14,892 nt of DNA from an uncultured Prevotellaceae bacterium. GTDB taxonomy: Bacteria; Bacteroidota; Bacteroidia; Bacteroidales; Bacteroidaceae. The position numbers were made by a program, and so were the translations under genes. The notes under the pieces are model-generated. The model searched no databases. It saw only the letters and a program-made list of their open reading frames with translations, and had not been told where the DNA came from. The stretch lies in contig CALYTD010000001.1 of the NCBI GenBank assembly GCA_945486445.1, positions 1-14,892 of the forward strand, written 5' to 3'. Numbering within the stretch: the first letter of the stretch is position 1; every line of letters begins with the position of its first letter. This document shows, one piece after another, positions 14,122 through 14,892 of the stretch.

Positions 14122-14848
14122 GCATCCCTCTGTCCTTTAATCCGGCAGGGTCTATCCTACCCTCATAGTATGCCTTTCCGAACACTACGGCGGGGATGTT
14201 CTTCTCGTTCAGGGTCACTATGTCTGCCGTGCATGACACACCCCCTGAGGCTATGAGGTGTATGCCGGGATATTCCGCCATGATGCGTTCGTAGAGGTCA
14301 ACAGCCGGCCCTGCCAGCGTGCCGTCCTTGGAAATCTCCGTGCACAGCACGTTCTTCACACCGTGGTCTATGTATGTTTTGAGGAACGGCAGCAGGTCTT
14401 CGGAGGAGTCTTCCTTCCATCCGTTGATGCTTATCTTACCGTTGCGCACGTCAGCACCGAGTATGATGCGCTCTGCGCCGAACGTGTCGAGCCAGGAAAG
14501 GAACAGTTCCGGCTGCGTCACAGCCACCGAGCCAACGGTCACCATCGCCGCTCCTGCATCGAAAGCCTTGCGTATGTCCGTCTCGGTCTTTATGCCTCCT
14601 CCGAAATCAACGGTGAGGTTCGTGGCTGTGGTCACGGCTTTCAGCACCGCATCATTCACTATGTGCTTGCTCTTCGCGCCGTCAAGGTCAACGATATGCA
14701 GGCGTTTAAAGCCGAGAGCCTCAAACTCTCTGGCCTGCGCCACGGGGTCTTCGTTGTATATTTTCTTACTGTCATAGTCGCCTTTCGTGAGGCGTACGCA
14801 CTTGCCTTCTATGAGGTCTATGGCCGGTATGAGGTCTACGGGTAACAG
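14114..14848 (-). CDS. hisA: ProFAR isomerase (HisA), start codon unclear
   Basis: HisA isomerises ProFAR to PRFAR, the substrate of HisF. The frame encodes a complete beta/alpha barrel: LIPAIDLIEGKCVRLTKGDY with the first catalytic Asp, HIVDLDGAK, VDFGGGIKTE, MVTVGSVAV, ILGADVRNGK with the second catalytic Asp region, EISKDGTLAGP and LIASGGV. The product is about 240 residues, the family length. However, no ATG, GTG or TTG occurs between the in-frame TGA at 14867-14869 and the conserved N-terminus. The only near-start codon is CTG at 14846-14848, used here as a placeholder; it would give LLPVDLIPAID with Met as first residue. The internal GTG at 14743 would delete the first strand and a catalytic Asp, so it cannot be the functional start. 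A base error or small frameshift near 14840 is an alternative. Confidence 0.85.
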   Translation of the reverse strand: MLPVDLIPAIDLIEGKCVRLTKGDYDSKKIYNEDPVAQAREFEALGFKRLHIVDLDGAKSKHIVNDAVLKAVTTATNLTVDFGGGIKTETDIRKAFDAGAAMVTVGSVAVTQPELFLSWLDTFGAERIILGADVRNGKISINGWKEDSSEDLLPFLKTYIDHGVKNVLCTEISKDGTLAGPAVDLYERIMAEYPGIHLIASGGVSCTADIVTLNEKNIPAVVFGKAYYEGRIDPAGLKDRGMLP

Positions 14849-14860
14849 ATGATGCGCATT

Positions 14861-14879
14861 TGTCTCTCATTGAGAGACA
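14861..14879. promoter_or_regulatory. 19-base perfect dyad upstream of hisA
   Basis: TGTCTCTCA (14861-14869) and TGAGAGACA (14871-14879) are perfect inverted repeats separated by one T. A one-base loop is poor for an RNA hairpin, so a binding site for a dimeric regulator is the simpler reading, though a shorter stem with a larger loop could form. It begins 12 bases upstream of the provisional hisA start. I recognise no known operator. The remaining 13 bases to the window end show nothing identifiable. Confidence 0.5.
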
Positions 14880-14892
14880 TCCGAAGGTCTGG

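Noticed and set aside
14114..14743. HisA starting at the GTG at 14743
   Set aside because: This would remove the first barrel strand and a catalytic Asp that are clearly encoded in frame upstream.

Overview
The window looks like a chromosomal segment from a Bacteroidales bacterium, most likely Prevotellaceae or a near relative. This rests on remembered family resemblance, not on a search. The protein sequences resemble Bacteroidales versions throughout: class III fructose-1,6-bisphosphatase, a monofunctional aspartate kinase with an NNDPR variant of the usual motif, a FtsE with a KVGSGKS Walker A, and HisI/HisE halves matching the Bacteroides-type HisIE fusion. Start codons mostly follow A- or A/C-rich leaders without Shine-Dalgarno sequences, also typical of the phylum. 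Base composition is moderate and ATA is used freely for isoleucine.

Left part (1-3534, plus strand): a biotin-dependent acyl-CoA carboxylase operon. It encodes a biotin carboxylase cut by the window edge, a biotin carrier with an EAMKM biotinylation site, and a carboxyltransferase. A stem-loop with a T-run follows and separates it from the convergent genes.

Right part (3656-14892, minus strand): twelve collinear genes, read from right to left: hisA, hisF, hisI, hisE, ftsE, lysC, lysA, a GT2-like membrane protein, a GT4-like protein, fbp, a small four-helix membrane protein and a GNAT acetyltransferase. Gaps are 6-230 bases or overlaps. The his genes cover consecutive steps of histidine synthesis (HisE, HisI, HisA, and the HisF half of the HisF-HisH synthase). 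LysC and LysA are the first and last enzymes of the diaminopimelate route to lysine. Fbp serves gluconeogenesis. FtsE belongs to the divisome and cell-wall machinery.

The genes are mostly housekeeping, and I see no defence system, mobile element, CRISPR array, tRNA or rRNA. The unusual content is in details. Three within-operon intergenic regions share one design: a T/G-rich arm after the upstream stop and a complementary A/C-rich arm just before the next start. hisA has no ATG, GTG or TTG between its in-frame upstream stop and its conserved N-terminus. HisIE is split into two cistrons. Two adjacent glycosyltransferase-like proteins both lack expected catalytic features. A 22-base-period degenerate tandem repeat runs across the hisA stop, and a 19-base perfect dyad lies upstream of hisA. 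One small gene has a near-consensus Shine-Dalgarno, unlike its neighbours.
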